In this document: positions 19,047 to 29,829 of the stretch, one piece after another
Position numbering within the stretch: the first letter of the stretch is position 1
How the letters are laid out: the number at the start of each line of letters is the position of its first letter
NCBI GenBank assembly: GCA_946902985.2
Contig: OX336389.2
Coordinates: 1,011,995,441 to 1,012,059,440, forward strand
Direction: 5' to 3'
DNA: 64,000 nucleotides
DNA from: Meconema thalassinum
Lineage: Eukaryota > Arthropoda > Insecta > Orthoptera > Tettigoniidae
Notes under the pieces: generated by a model
What the model was told of the DNA's origin: nothing
Databases searched by the model: none
Seen by the model: the letters and a program-made list of their open reading frames with translations, nothing else
Program-made: the position numbers and the translations under genes

Positions 19047-19240
19047 CGAAGGAAGGAAGCTTGTAGTTAAACGTGACCGTTAATCTCGCGATCATGAGCC
19101 ACGGGACCTCCTTTTTACGTGGAATCTGAGCCACAGGACATGGCATTTCACTTCGAAAATCTCACATGCATTGAACGGGAATCGAACCCGGTCCGCCTTG
19201 GTGAGAGGCATACAGCTTGACCGCTGAGCCACCACGCCAT
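19047..19240 (-). mobile_element. tRNA-derived SINE, family 2, second copy
   Basis: Nearly identical over its whole length to the 15353 copy: minus-strand head GGCGTGGTGGCTCAGCGGTC, box B GGTTCGATTCCCG, tail CTTCCTTCC. Confidence 0.8.
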
Positions 19241-19820
19241 CGTTATTTGACGTGCGATTGAAGCGATATAACACAATGCTATTCCTCCTTGTCAATAACG
19301 TTACTTAAAGTAAGTGGTAGATATTCACGACCGGTTACAGCAGAAATAACCTTATTCGACTTGCGAGCTATGCAGCTTAGCACAATTCTATCCGGTCTTG
19401 TCAGTAACGTTATTTAAAGTTCGGATTGAGTGTTACAACGCAAATAAGTTTATTTGACTTGTGTCTCTAGCGATAACTAAAATGCTATCCGGTATGATAA
19501 TATATTTAAAATAACGGAATATATACAGTATCCGTTTATTCGTTCTTCGTATGAATAACGTTGCAACAAACATTCTGTTATACGTTATTCAATGTATACC
19601 GTAACGCCAAACAATTCGTTATTCAAGGCATTTATGTTAAGTTATCCAGCCCTGCTTCAAACCAAATGCCTACTACAGAATGCGCAACTTTTCTGAATAA
19701 CCTCAATCGTAGGAGATATTTCTTCGCCTTCACGTTGTGTAACCTGGGTAACGCGAAAGGATCTCTAAGCTAGTTAATATGGGATTTGACGATTCGTCTT
19801 ATTTTTCGTGACTTTGAGGG
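19241..19820. other. Unassigned DNA upstream of the LTR element
   Basis: A repeated AACGTTATT(Y)RA-like word recurs several times between 18986 and 19590 (for example TAATAACGTTATTC, CAATAACGTTACTT, CAGTAACGTTATTT), suggesting an old AT-rich tandem or dispersed repeat. No gene was found. Confidence 0.4.
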
Positions 19821-21172
19821 TGTAGCGTGTTTTTCGAGGGTATTTGACGCCACTGACATAAGTCAGTAGGAAGCCATTCAATATTTATTTACGCGGCAAA
19901 TTGTTCAGCCAAGAGAAGTTTTCATGTAACTTATTATTATTATTAAGGTATTTTTGGAGCGTTTTTTTATAAGATTATAAGTATACAGATAGGTTTTCGA
20001 TGTTATAGAAAACACTATCAAGCGAATTATTACGAACAACATTATCGTGGAAAATTATATGATTACGGAATTTTACGGAGTTTTGTCAGTTAGGGTATTG
20101 TGAGAGAGATGAGTCACTGGGAATTCGGCTACAGGCTTATTCTTGTCGAGAAGCGTGACGCAAGCAGGGTTGCTGCATCAAGAAAAGACGAAATGGCCTG
20201 GACCGGTAATCGACATCATCGCCGCGCCGAGTGTAATGACCCGGAGGTGGAGAGTATCGCGTGGTGGCACAGCCAATCAGAGGAGAGCGGACGAGGAGAA
20301 GATGGCTACAGAGAGGGGATGCGACGAGTGCATATATGGTTTGCGCGCCGAGGAGACAGGGCGATTATCTTTGTAAAACTTGACCGTAGTGGTTGCACGT
20401 GTGGTTGGTTCCGGTGTGACCGGACCATAATATAACATTTCTACAAATATTTCTACAACTAACGAAGAAGATGACGACGTCTAGAAGGCTGTGGGAAGCT
20501 CTCTTCAGCATCAAGTACGAGGGAAATGCTACGGCAATTTCCAATGGTAAGCGCGAATGACTCAGAACTACATAATCTCTCGTCTCTTTGTTTCATATTC
20601 AGTATTTCAGTAACTTCACAGCTTCGGAATAATAGTAAAATCAGTAATTCATCCGACTCCGTTTTCACGTAATTCTCTAGCGGTAATATTCAGATCGCAA
20701 CGCTCCAATTTAAATTTAAAATATATTATTATTATTATTAATTTTGCCATACTTGTTTTATATAATAAATTCATTTCTTTTAACCATGCAATCTTTGCTT
20801 TCAGTAGGTAGCATTAGATATAGACCAAATTCCTTCTCCTGATACAATTGTTAGTTGGGTTAATGATCAAATCATACCACGATCTGAGTGTAAAGATTCT
20901 TGAAGGTGTTCTACCAGAGCTAGGTGTTGTTAAATATAAATTTAGATTTCAACATAGCGTTGAGGTCTTGGCGCCCATTATTACAACATATCTTAGTCAG
21001 AGTAAACAATACATTTGTGTTTCAAAGTGCAAGGCCCGGCTAGTAGAAACATTACATTTGTACACCCCAACAGTGAGGGCCAGTAAAGCCGTTTTACATG
21101 TACGCTCAACGTGGAGCAAAGAAACCGTTTTACTTGTCACCCAACAGTGAGGCCAAAAGTAAATACGTTACA
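19821..21172 (+). repeat. 5' LTR
   Basis: Begins TGTAGCG and ends CGTTACA, 1,352 bp. U3 has a CCAAT box at 20273-20277 and a TATA-like ATATAT at 20332-20337. Further on, an ATGGTAAGC at 20544-20552 and a CTTTCAG at 20798-20804 would make an intron of about 258 bp within the LTR leader. An AT triplet run at 20728-20739 differs in length between the LTRs. Confidence 0.9.
20273..20337 (+). promoter_or_regulatory. U3 promoter, CCAAT and TATA boxes
   Basis: CCAAT at 20273 and ATATAT at 20332 are about 55 bp apart, and the arrangement is conserved in the 3' LTR (26596 and 26655). Transcription would start near 20362, leaving a leader of about 0.8 kb before the primer site. Confidence 0.45.
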
Positions 21173-21174
21173 CT

Positions 21175-21191
21175 TGGCGCCCAACGTGGGG
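21175..21191 (+). promoter_or_regulatory. Primer-binding site, tRNA-Lys type
   Basis: TGGCGCCCAACGTGGGG begins two bases after the LTR. It is the classic 17-base complement of a tRNA-Lys 3' end, as used by many retroelements, and marks where minus-strand DNA synthesis would begin. Confidence 0.85.
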
Positions 21192-21282
21192 ACGAAAACC
21201 TAATAACATTTGTGGAAGGAGAAAGGTATATATTTCTGTGCCTGTATTTTGGGGGCCTTTTCATTTATCGGTGTGTATCAGC

Positions 21283-22029
21283 ATGGGTAGTGTTGAGGAA
21301 GAGATGAAGTTGCGTCGTGGTCACCAGTTGGATAGTGAAGATGCGAGCAGTATGGCTAGTCTTGGATATGAAAGCAGTACAGGGATGTCGGAGGTAAATC
21401 CCGATACTGAGGGGGGTAATCAAAACAGTCAAGCAGGGTTAGAGAGTTGTCTTCTTCAGTTTATGCAACAAAATAAAAGCACAGATGCTTTAAACGCTAG
21501 ACTTGAACAAAGTAGTAGGGAAAATAAAGAGAGTACTGAAACTCTAAATACTAAACTTGAACAAAACAGTAGGGAAAATAGAGAGAGTACTGAAACTTTA
21601 AATGCTAAACTCGAACAAAATAATGCTAAACTTGAACAAAACAGTAGGGAAAATAGAGAGAGTACTGAAACTTTAAATGCTAAACTCGAACAAAATAATG
21701 CTAAACTCGAACAAAATAATGCTAAACTTGAACAAAACAGTAGAGAAATTAGTGATAAATTCGAAGTGATTAGAGGTGAGATCAGAGGGGTGATGGAAGA
21801 GAAGGCTAAAGAGATTATTGCAGATGTAGACAGAAAATTAGGAAAAGTACAGGAGGAGTTAGAAATTAGAATCAGTACACAGGCTGAAAATTTAAAAGAA
21901 CTAGTGCAACTTGAAACACAGCAGGTCAAAAAGCAATTGGGGGGAGAAATCGACAAAATTCAGGTAGCAACTAAAGAGGTTAAAGAACAGCTGGGGGGGG
22001 AAGAATTGATAAAGTACATGCAGAAATAA
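21283..22029 (+). pseudogene. gag N-terminal coiled-coil part
   Basis: The ORF starts at ATG 21283 (MGSVEEEMKLRRG) and gives about 248 residues. The first 60 or so are acidic and Ser/Gly-rich. A long coiled coil follows, built from tandem copies of ESTETLNAKLEQN and NAKLEQN, SREN units (about residues 65-165), then KQLGGEIDK heptads. A G8 run at 21993-22000 shifts the frame and produces the stop at 22027-22029; coiled-coil sequence continues in another frame to about 22098. The repeats are also visible as direct DNA repeats at 21500-21745. Confidence 0.75.
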
Positions 22030-22074
22030 TCACTGAAGTTAACGCTTTAAGGGAGAGGAATAAGGAAAGCATTA

Positions 22075-23182
22075 ATGAGATTAATGAGAAACAAGCTAAG
22101 TGGTAAAGTTGAGGCATCGGAGGGGAGCATTAGGTTAACTGTAACTAATATTGAAAGAAAAGCTGAGGAGGAAATTGCTGAATTAGAACAGAAGTTGAAA
22201 GCTAGAATTAGGCAGGAAAATAGCCAGAGTAGGCCAGTTTATGTGAATAGCACACACAGGGAAATAGAACTAGGCAAATTCAGTAATCGGCAGGGTTGTC
22301 CAATGGAGTTCATGAATACAATAGAAAATAAATTCGGGAAGAGGTTGGAAGATGGTAGTATTGAGTGGTGCCAGGTAGTTGAGATTTTAGAGCAAGCGTT
22401 TGTAGGGGAGACAAGAAACTGGTTTGCTGTCTACAGAGACAATTTCGAGAATATTTCAGATTTTAAAGTTAAATTTTGTGAGAAATTTTGGAATGAGGTA
22501 ATTCAGTCTCAGCATCGTGAGGGAATTGTGTGTGGGAAATATAACCCGAGAGGAAACTACACTATGACCGAGTACTTTTTAGGACAGGTATTGACGTGTA
22601 AATATCTGGATGGTTTGAAGGAGGAAAGTGATGTAGTCAGGCTATTACTAAGACATTTTCCATATAGAATCAAAGAAGCTGCCTGTATCCAAAATGTTAA
22701 ATCTATTTCACAAGTGGAAAATGTGTTAAGTACATTCGATGCTCTGGGAAGAGGTTTACGAGGAGAATTTCGGTAGGAACCAGGGTAACCATAATAACAG
22801 GCCTAATGAGAATAGGAATCAGGAACTCCAAGGGAACAGTGGCGAAGGGGCCAACGTTCAAAATAGGGGGAACCAAAATAATAATAATAATAATCAGCAA
22901 AACCAGTACAGAGGAAATGGGTATGGTACGAACTACCAAGGTAGAAATAATGATTTCAGGGGAAATCAAGGCCGAAATAATGATTTTAGGGGTAACCAAG
23001 GGAAGTATAATAACAATAATAATTATAACCAGAACAGGGGTCAAGGAGGGAATCAGCCCAATGGTAATAACGGACAGAGAGATACCGTTAACCCAACCCA
23101 GAACAACCAGACCAGTGCAGTAGTGAGTAGTACTACACCAAGCGGTAGCAATGCTTTAAACACGAACCAGGCTGCGATGTAA
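22075..23182 (+). pseudogene. gag central and nucleocapsid-like part
   Basis: ORF 22075-22776 has the retrotransposon gag pattern: an aromatic-rich helical domain (NRQGCPMEFMNTIENKF, then VGETRNWFAVYRDNF and FCEKFWNEVIQSQHREGI). Near 22740-22776 the frame shifts into ORF 22739-23182, an Asn/Gly/Gln-rich low-complexity tail (GNQNNNNNNQQNQYRGNGYG) with repeats of GRNNDFRGNQ. That tail replaces the usual CCHC knuckle and presumably binds RNA through Arg/Gly and Asn residues. No zinc knuckle was seen. Confidence 0.75.
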
Positions 23183-23298
23183 GGTCAGAATCTCAGTCTG
23201 TAACATGCCCTGTCCATACACTTATACAGGAACCCTATGACCTAAATGTAAGAAATGAATTATTACGTGAACTAAATGATGAAGGTATTATTCAGGAG

Positions 23299-23748
23299 GT
23301 GGTCAGTATGAGCCCCATAGTTAAATTTAACGTGTGCGAGGCGTACACATATGTTTTAATTGATAGTGGTTGTATGAAGAGTTGCATAAGTAGTGCATTT
23401 TATGATAAAATGAAAGGAACTGGAGTAAATTTTGAGGAGATGCCAATCAAAAGCACTTTTGTTATCACAGCTGTTGGGAAGAGGTCTAAAGTAATTTCTA
23501 AGCAAGTTTTAGTAGACATTAAAATTAATAATCATGTAGAAAAGCCGATTTGTCTTGTAATTCCAAATTTAGTATTCAGTGTTATCTTGGGTTCAGAGTG
23601 GCTAAGTAGAGTGTCTGGTAACTTATGTTACGATGTAGGGAGTTTGAAATTTAAATGGGGTGATTCTGAAGTAGAAGTAGCGTTCAATGACCATATTCAG
23701 AGAAGTAGTGTTGTAGGTGTGATTTGTACTTTAAATGAGATATGTTAA
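23299..23748 (+). pseudogene. Retropepsin-like protease domain
   Basis: The active site is VLIDSGCMKSCIS, with D-S-G as in gypsy-type aspartic proteases. The C-terminal flap/hydrophobic motif is VILGSEWL. About 150 residues from ATG 23299; upstream in-frame sequence (23190-23298) is also open. In this family it cleaves the gag-pol polyprotein. The linker that normally joins protease to RT is missing: protease ends at 23746 and RT begins at once in another frame, suggesting an internal deletion. Confidence 0.8.
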
Positions 23749-25030
23749 TTCTTTGATCACGGTACCCAAGGCCGACGGCACAGTTCGTATTTGTTTAGAC
23801 GCTCGTTTGGTTAACAGTAGAATTAGTTCAGATCAGCTGAAATCTATGTCAATAGAGGAATTAATGCAAACATTTGAGGGGAAGAAGTATTTCACTTGTG
23901 TAGATTTGAGTCCCAGTTTTTGGCAAGTGCCACTTATGTACGAAGATAGACCATTTACAGCTTTTAGTCATAAATATAACCTTTATCAATTTTGTAGAAC
24001 ACCTTATGGGTTAAAGAGTAGTTCAGCAGCTTTAATTAGGGCTTTAAACATCGCATTAGGGGATGACACAGGATAGTTTGTAACAATTTACATTGATGAT
24101 ATGGTAATTAGTTCACGCATTTTTGAGGAGCATCTACGTCATTTAGATATAGTTTTTCAGAAGTTAGATCAGGCAGGGTTCACGTTGAAGCTGTCTAAGT
24201 CGTCATTCTGTCAGTCAGAAGTGACATTTTTAGGTCATAGAGTGTCGAGTCGAGGTGTTACACCAGAAGAAAGTAGGGTTAATAAGATACTTAACGCAGA
24301 TGTGCCACAGAATGTTAAACAGTTAAAAACATACCTGGGAATTTGCAACTGTTTCAGGAGGTTCGTTCTTGAATACTCAGGGTTGGTAGAACCATTCAGG
24401 GAATTGCTTAAAAGTGGGACTCGGTAGAGATGGGAGTCCAAGCATGATCAGGCTTTTAGAGCGCTGAAGGAAGGTTTTGAGAAAGCTGTAGTGCTGAAAT
24501 ATCCTTTGAAAGATAAGGAATATGTGGTTATGACAGATGCTTCACATATAGGCATTGCTCGAGTATTATGTCAGAAAGATGATGAGGGTAATCTGTGCAT
24601 TGTGTCTTTAGCCTCTCGAGGACTGACAGCAGCAGAGAAAAGATACACGATTACTGAGTTAGATCTTTTAGGTATTGTTTTCAGTTTAGGGAAATTTAGA
24701 ATGTATTTAGTAGGGGGGAAATTTGAGATCCATACAGATCACCATGCATTACTGTATATGAGGACTTGTAAACTCAGTTCTAACAGAGTTAGTAGGTGGA
24801 TTCTTGCTCTGCAGGAATACGAATTCACAGTAAAATATATTAAAGGTAAAGATAACATTCTTGCAGACATGCTATCAAGGGACACTAATTTATGTAGGGA
24901 TTATCCTGTGGTTAAAGCAGAGGACGGTATTTTATTATGTGCATGTGTGGACAGTAGCAACAGGGCATCGTTACAGACACTGAGGAATAGGCTAGTGGAG
25001 CAACGTGATGACATTAAGGATGTGTCGTAA
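23735..25030 (+). pseudogene. Reverse transcriptase and RNase H, two TAG stops
   Basis: One frame runs 432 codons and is broken only by TAG at 24074-24076 and 24425-24427. RT motifs in order: VPKADGTVRICLDARLVN, FTCVDLSPSFWQVPL (motif A), FCRTPYGLKSS (motif B), YIDDMVISS (catalytic YxDD), TFLGHRVSSRGV. The connection domain follows. RNase H comes next, with VVMTDASHIGIARVL and IHTDHHALLY, then the WILALQEYEFTVKYIKGKDN and ADMLSR tail. This is Ty3/gypsy type. The RT N-terminus is truncated at the junction with protease. The second TAG sits where relatives often have tryptophan, consistent with TGG to TAG. Confidence 0.85.
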
Positions 25031-25760
25031 AGTGACTGTGTTTAGCTGGCGAGCCAGCCTATCAAATGGGTAAGTGTGGTGTTTGGTGCGTGGAAGATCT
25101 GGTCTTCCAGGCAGGCGTATCAGAAGTCACACAGGGGGGGGGGGGTAGTATGTAAGTAATTGAGAGTTTTTAAGGTACAGGGAAATATGACGGGATTGTC
25201 GGATGCTCTTGAGCACTAAAATGTCTCGATACACCAAGGCCAGAATTTGGTAGCGCTGGTGAATTCCCATTTGTCTCCTAGAGATGGGTGAGCGCTTGAA
25301 CAGGGTATTTTTGCTTAAGGCGTCCACGAGACAAAAGATGGGCCACCAGACGGCGAAACAGTCCTTCATGAAACTCATACATAACAGCACACGTGATTTC
25401 TGTTTACGGCCTCGCCATGTAAGAGTTGTAAGTGTGTGATTTAAGGTAATTAGTACAAAGGTATTATTTGAGTGAGGAGAACTGGTCTGAGTTGAGAACT
25501 AGTATTAAGTAGTATATGGTCTACGGGAACTTAAGAAGACAGGGCGATTACGGCACAGAAATATTTGGTGTTATATGTAATGCGCACTTACTGTTTTTTT
25601 TTTTTCAGAAGTCAATATAAATTTTGTCTCATCTACAGAGAGATTAAGTATTAGGGTCACGATGCGCTGCCACAATAGTGTGATCATGTGCTCAGTGAGA
25701 TCAGTGAGATTAAATTTCACCAGATGGAAGCGACCTCCAGTGAAATTAGGAAGTTCTGTG

Positions 25761-25809
<49 letters not shown>

Positions 25810-26143
25810 ACACCTTTATTGCGTGTGATGTGACATCATATATACACAGTGCTCACACATTATTTATGTATATCTTTCCCAACATAGAGATATTTGAGAG
25901 GCGGAAATATCCGTGGAGCATTAATCTAAGTGAAAAACATTGGACTGGTTGCACAGGGCAATCCAAAATGACCACAGACTTTGACGCAAAGAGCGTAAAG
26001 AAAATTATGAGTGTATCTATATGTAATTTAGGGTGATTTAATTTATGTAATATGTATTTTGGATGGGGAGTTATTAACGTGTCTGGGATAATCGCATGAT
26101 GGACCGTCGTCACGGTAAATCATCCGATGATCCGAGGCGAATA
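25031..26143 (+). other. Interior 3' of RNase H, integrase missing or unrecognisable
   Basis: Stops interrupt every frame. One frame near 25215-25250 reads HQGQNLVALVNSH, faintly like an integrase core segment, but this is weak. There are a G11 run at 25134, a T11 run at 25594 and a TA microsatellite at 25765-25805. No polypurine tract of normal length precedes the 3' LTR. Confidence 0.5.
25765..25805. repeat. (TA)n microsatellite
   Basis: About 20 TA units inside the retrotransposon, followed by ordinary sequence. Confidence 0.9.
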
Positions 26144-27046
26144 TGTAACGTGTTTTTCGAGGGTATTTTACGCCACTGACATAAGTCAGTAGGAAGCCAT
26201 TCAATATTTATTTACGCGGCAAATTGTTCAGCCAAGAGAAGTTTTCATGTAACTTATTATTATTATTAAGGTATTTTTTGGAGCATTTTTTATAAGATTA
26301 TAAGTATACAGATAGGTTTTCGATGTTATAGAAAACACTATCAAGCGAATTATTACGAACAACATTATCGCGGAAAAATTATATGATTACGGAATTTTAC
26401 GGATTTTGTCAGTTAGGGTATTGTGAGAGAGATGAGTCACTGGGAATTCGGCTACAGGCTTATTCTTGTCGAGAAGCGTGACGCAAGCAGGGTTGCTGCA
26501 TCAAGAAAAGACGAAATGGCCTGGACCGGTAATCGACATCATCGCCGCGCCGAGTGTAATGACCCGGAGGTGGAGAGTATCGCTTGGTGGCACAGCCAAT
26601 CAGAGGAGAGCGGGCGAGGAGAAGACGGCTACAGAGAGGGGATGCGACGAGTGCATATATGGTTTGCGCGCCGAGGAGACAGGGCGATTATCTTTGTAAA
26701 ACTTGACCGTAGTGGTTGCACGTGTGGTTGGTTCCGGTGTGACCGGACCATAATATAACATTTCTACAAATATTTCTACAACTAACGAAGAAGATGACGT
26801 CGTCTAGAAGGCTGTGGGAAGCTCTCTTCAGCATCAAGTACGAGGGAAATGCTACGGCAATTTCCAATGGTAAGCGCGAATGACTCGGAACTACATAATC
26901 TCTCGTCTCTTTGTTTCATATTCAGTATTTCACTAACTTCATAGCTTGGGAATAATAGTAAAATCAGTAATTCATCCGACTCCGTTTTCACGTAATTCTC
27001 TAGCGGTAATATTCAGATCGCAACACTCCAATTTAAATTTAAAATA

Positions 27047-27077
<31 letters not shown>

Positions 27078-27726
27078 TTTGCCATACTTGTTTTATATAA
27101 TAAATTAATTTCTTTTAACCATGCAATATTTGCTTTCAGTAGGTAGCATTAGATATAGACCAAATTCCTTCTCCTGATACAATTGTTAGTTGGGTTAATG
27201 ATCAAATCATACCACGATCTGAGTGTAAAGATTCTTGAAGGTGTTCTACCAGAGCTAGGTGTTGTTAAATATAAATTTAGATTTCAACATAGCGTTGAGG
27301 TCTTGGCGCCCGTAGCTAATAAATGCTTTCGATTAGAACAAAACACCCATACACCTCTTAAAAAGACCAAGATTACTACAATTCAATTGATAAGTATTAC
27401 CATTGTTTTAGTAGTTTAAATAAAAACACTGGTCTTGTAAATCAATAATAAGTAACATACTTCTAAAACTCAAAGGAAAGAAAATTTCTTATCATTAATC
27501 CCCAAAATTAATATTTTATTTAAACTACCCTTTAATACAACATATCTTAGTCAGAGTAAACAATACATTTGTGTTTCAAAGTGCAAGGCACGGCTAGTAG
27601 AAACATTACATTTGTATACCCCAACAGTGAGGGCCAGTAAAGCCGTTTTACATGTACGCTCAACGTGGAGCAAAGAAACCGTTTCACTTGTCACCCAACA
27701 GTGAGGCCTAATGTAAATACGTTACA
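26144..27726 (+). repeat. 3' LTR with about 227-bp extra segment
   Basis: Begins TGTAACG and ends CGTTACA. It matches the 5' LTR throughout, except for an extra AT-rich segment at about 27311-27537, present only here, and a longer ATT run at 27048-27075. The extra segment contains an inverted repeat, GTAGTTTAAATAAAA (27408) and TTTTATTTAAACTAC (27513), so it may be or contain a small inserted element. Alternatively the 5' LTR lost it. Confidence 0.9.
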
Positions 27727-29169
27727 AGGGTTGTAGTTTCTTCTATACTTCCTTAATCCCTGCTTAATTGTTCCACTTATGAACTCGGGGTATTCTAGTT
27801 TGAATTCGTTTGTACAGTATTACAGTTCGTAGGTATTGAGGAAGCCATGTTTGGAATGATACTCTGGGGGTGATGGCTGCCCTCGAGCTAGGTGTTGATG
27901 AGTTCACAGCTACTCCACAAAAGCCCCAGCGGTCTCACTGCGGATATCCTGATGGCCTAATGGACCTTCCGACAAACGCGTAATATAATTGACTAGCCAT
28001 CCCTGATGGGATGGGCTCTCTACATTTCAATTATTCGTTTTTGCATATCGATCCGTGTGAGTCCCATATTATTGAGGGTTAGCAGTGCGCACTCCAAGTG
28101 TTAAGCCTGATAATAGAGTTGCTAATCAATGCACCAACAACTTTGACGTTGTGAGGCCAGTCTTATGTACTCTGGTGGTGTCTCTCACTCCAAGCCGTGT
28201 AGACTATTGATCTCATATCTGTCTGGACTTAATGTCGCAATCATGAATAGAGTATTTTTCATTGAAATGGGGTCATTACACCTATTAATAGCTTCTTGTG
28301 TTTACATGAACGGGGTGGGGGTTAACAGGACACCCTTGAAGTTACGTCACTCGTAACGACTCACGGCCTACTTGGCCAACCCGATGCTGCAGGTAGAGCT
28401 AACATGATCGATAGAGATTGGTGCGGCGGCAGGGATATTTCACTTTCTAGTCCTTCAAGGTTGGAGAAACTCCTGGTGGTTCAGTCTGTTCCATGTGTGA
28501 AATAGTGACTTTTGGTGTATTGTCCATTCTACGTTTACGTCTCAATCATTCGTCTTCTAAAGTTTTCCATCAGAGAAAATTTAGAATTTTTCATCTGAAT
28601 TTGCTCACTGTCTGTTGTTATGTACATTTGGTTGTCATTTACGAAGTTCTTTTTGGATTTATCCATCTTTTATCATCTTTCTTGGTAAAGGTAAATATAT
28701 TTTCGTCATTTGCTTGTCATATCACGCAACCGACTGGTCTGTCTGTTTTATGGAGCACGCTGTTCTACATTTATTTTCCTGCACTCGAGTTACGTGTCGG
28801 TCGTCTAGTAGTAAGATTCACACGTGTCAAATATTGTGTTCATCTCTGTTGAAAAAATATTCTCAATACATGTACCATATTATTATTTGTAAATGTATCA
28901 AGCAGATGTAGTGACGTAGAGGTGTCGTGGCTACTTGCACTTCGATACCGGTTGCTCCTTCGATACTTTCACCTAGTAATCTCTGCTGTTGTGTTTAAAA
29001 TTTCATGCTGTGTTGTACGCCATTCCATAAAGTTTTGAATGTTTTTAATTACGAAGACTGCCAAGTACGTAGATTTCCAACTTTATTATAGATTATGCCA
29101 GTTTTACACTGTAAATATATTCTGTGGTATTGTGGTTTCTTGATGTGGCACGTCTGTCGGATATCACCG
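27727..29169. other. Unassigned DNA
   Basis: No gene or repeat family recognised. Short open frames at 28165, 28493 and 28615 show no domain and no conserved neighbours. Confidence 0.4.
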
Positions 29170-29826
29170 GCAACGTTCTTAATTTATCAACAAAAGGGCA
29201 AGATCAGTCGGGGATGAGGCGAATTTAGAGGATTGCATACAATTCATTTGGAATTTGAGGGATGAATTTCCCGATCGGTTCCAAGGTTTCGATGAAATGA
29301 AATCTACTTTTGATTTCTTTGTAAAAGCCCTTTTCCATTTCCGTGAACGATTTTTTTGACATTCTTTGGAACTTGAGCTCGTATAACTGCAATGTAACAC
29401 AATCTTAATATATAATACGCTAAGGTGTATGTTTCACAAAACTCAAGCTCCTAAACCAGAGGGAACATATAAACAAGACGATATCCCCTGGCAGGCCTGT
29501 GTCGCGTACAGCATGCATAGCTCTAGTGACGGGCGGCTAGTCTGTACACATGGGGCGTACACAACCCAGGTAGCCCCTGGCAGAACTGTGTCGCGTACAG
29601 CCCACATAGCCGGGCGGGTAGTCTGTACACATGGGGCGCACACAACCCATTATGCGAGAGTTCTCGCACGGGTCCGCTAGTATAGAAGAATTTTATAATT
29701 TCTTAATTTTACGGGAGTTTCACAGTAAATTCCTACTCCAACAGAATCCAAAATTACAGACGCATACGGTTAAAGTTATGCTAATGTTCGGATCGATGTA
29801 TCTCTGTGAAAGTCTGTTTTCAAGTT
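29170..29826 (+). pseudogene. Decayed hAT (GTF2IRD2/ZBED-like) transposase, interrupted
   Basis: One frame at 29213-29362 reads DEFPDRFQGFDEMKSTFDFF, and the next segment resembles the middle of GTF2IRD2/ZBED-type hAT proteins (EFPxRFxDFxxIE...). After a 0.25-kb interruption, 29690-29826 gives VMLMFGSMYLCESLFSS, the hAT C-terminal signature (MFGSTYLCEKxFS). Both are plus strand and in the right order. The interruption is a two-copy repeat, described separately. The copy is non-functional. Confidence 0.6.
29487..29655. repeat. Two-copy tandem repeat of about 90 bp inside the hAT remnant
   Basis: Two units, at about 29487-29570 and 29576-29655, share CCCCTGGCAG, CTGTGTCGCGTACAGC, GTCTGTACACATGGGGCG and ACACAACCC. 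They sit between the two recognisable parts of the hAT remnant. Confidence 0.8.
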
Positions 29827-29829
29827 AAA

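Larger units (their letters stand above)
19821..27726 (+). mobile_element. Ty3/gypsy LTR retrotransposon, complete ends, defective interior
   Basis: It has two closely similar LTRs with ends TGTARCG...CGTTACA, flanked by the 4-bp duplication AGGG (19817-19820 and 27727-27730). A tRNA-Lys-type primer-binding site follows the 5' LTR. The interior gives gag (coiled coil, capsid-like region, Asn/Gly-rich tail), protease, RT and RNase H in Ty3/gypsy order. No convincing integrase follows RNase H. Gag has frameshifts and pol has two in-frame TAG codons. The LTRs differ by roughly 1-2% by eye plus one 220-bp-class indel, so insertion is fairly recent but the copy is inactive. Confidence 0.9.

Noticed and set aside
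21456..21956. A 166-residue minus-strand open frame rich in Ser, Leu and Cys
   Set aside because: It is the antisense of the gag coiled-coil repeats; repeat structure on the other strand explains its openness.
25127..25390. Minus-strand 87-residue frame in the gypsy interior
   Set aside because: It starts in a mono-C tract and has no similarity I recognise; the plus strand here is where integrase should be, but that too is only faintly suggested.
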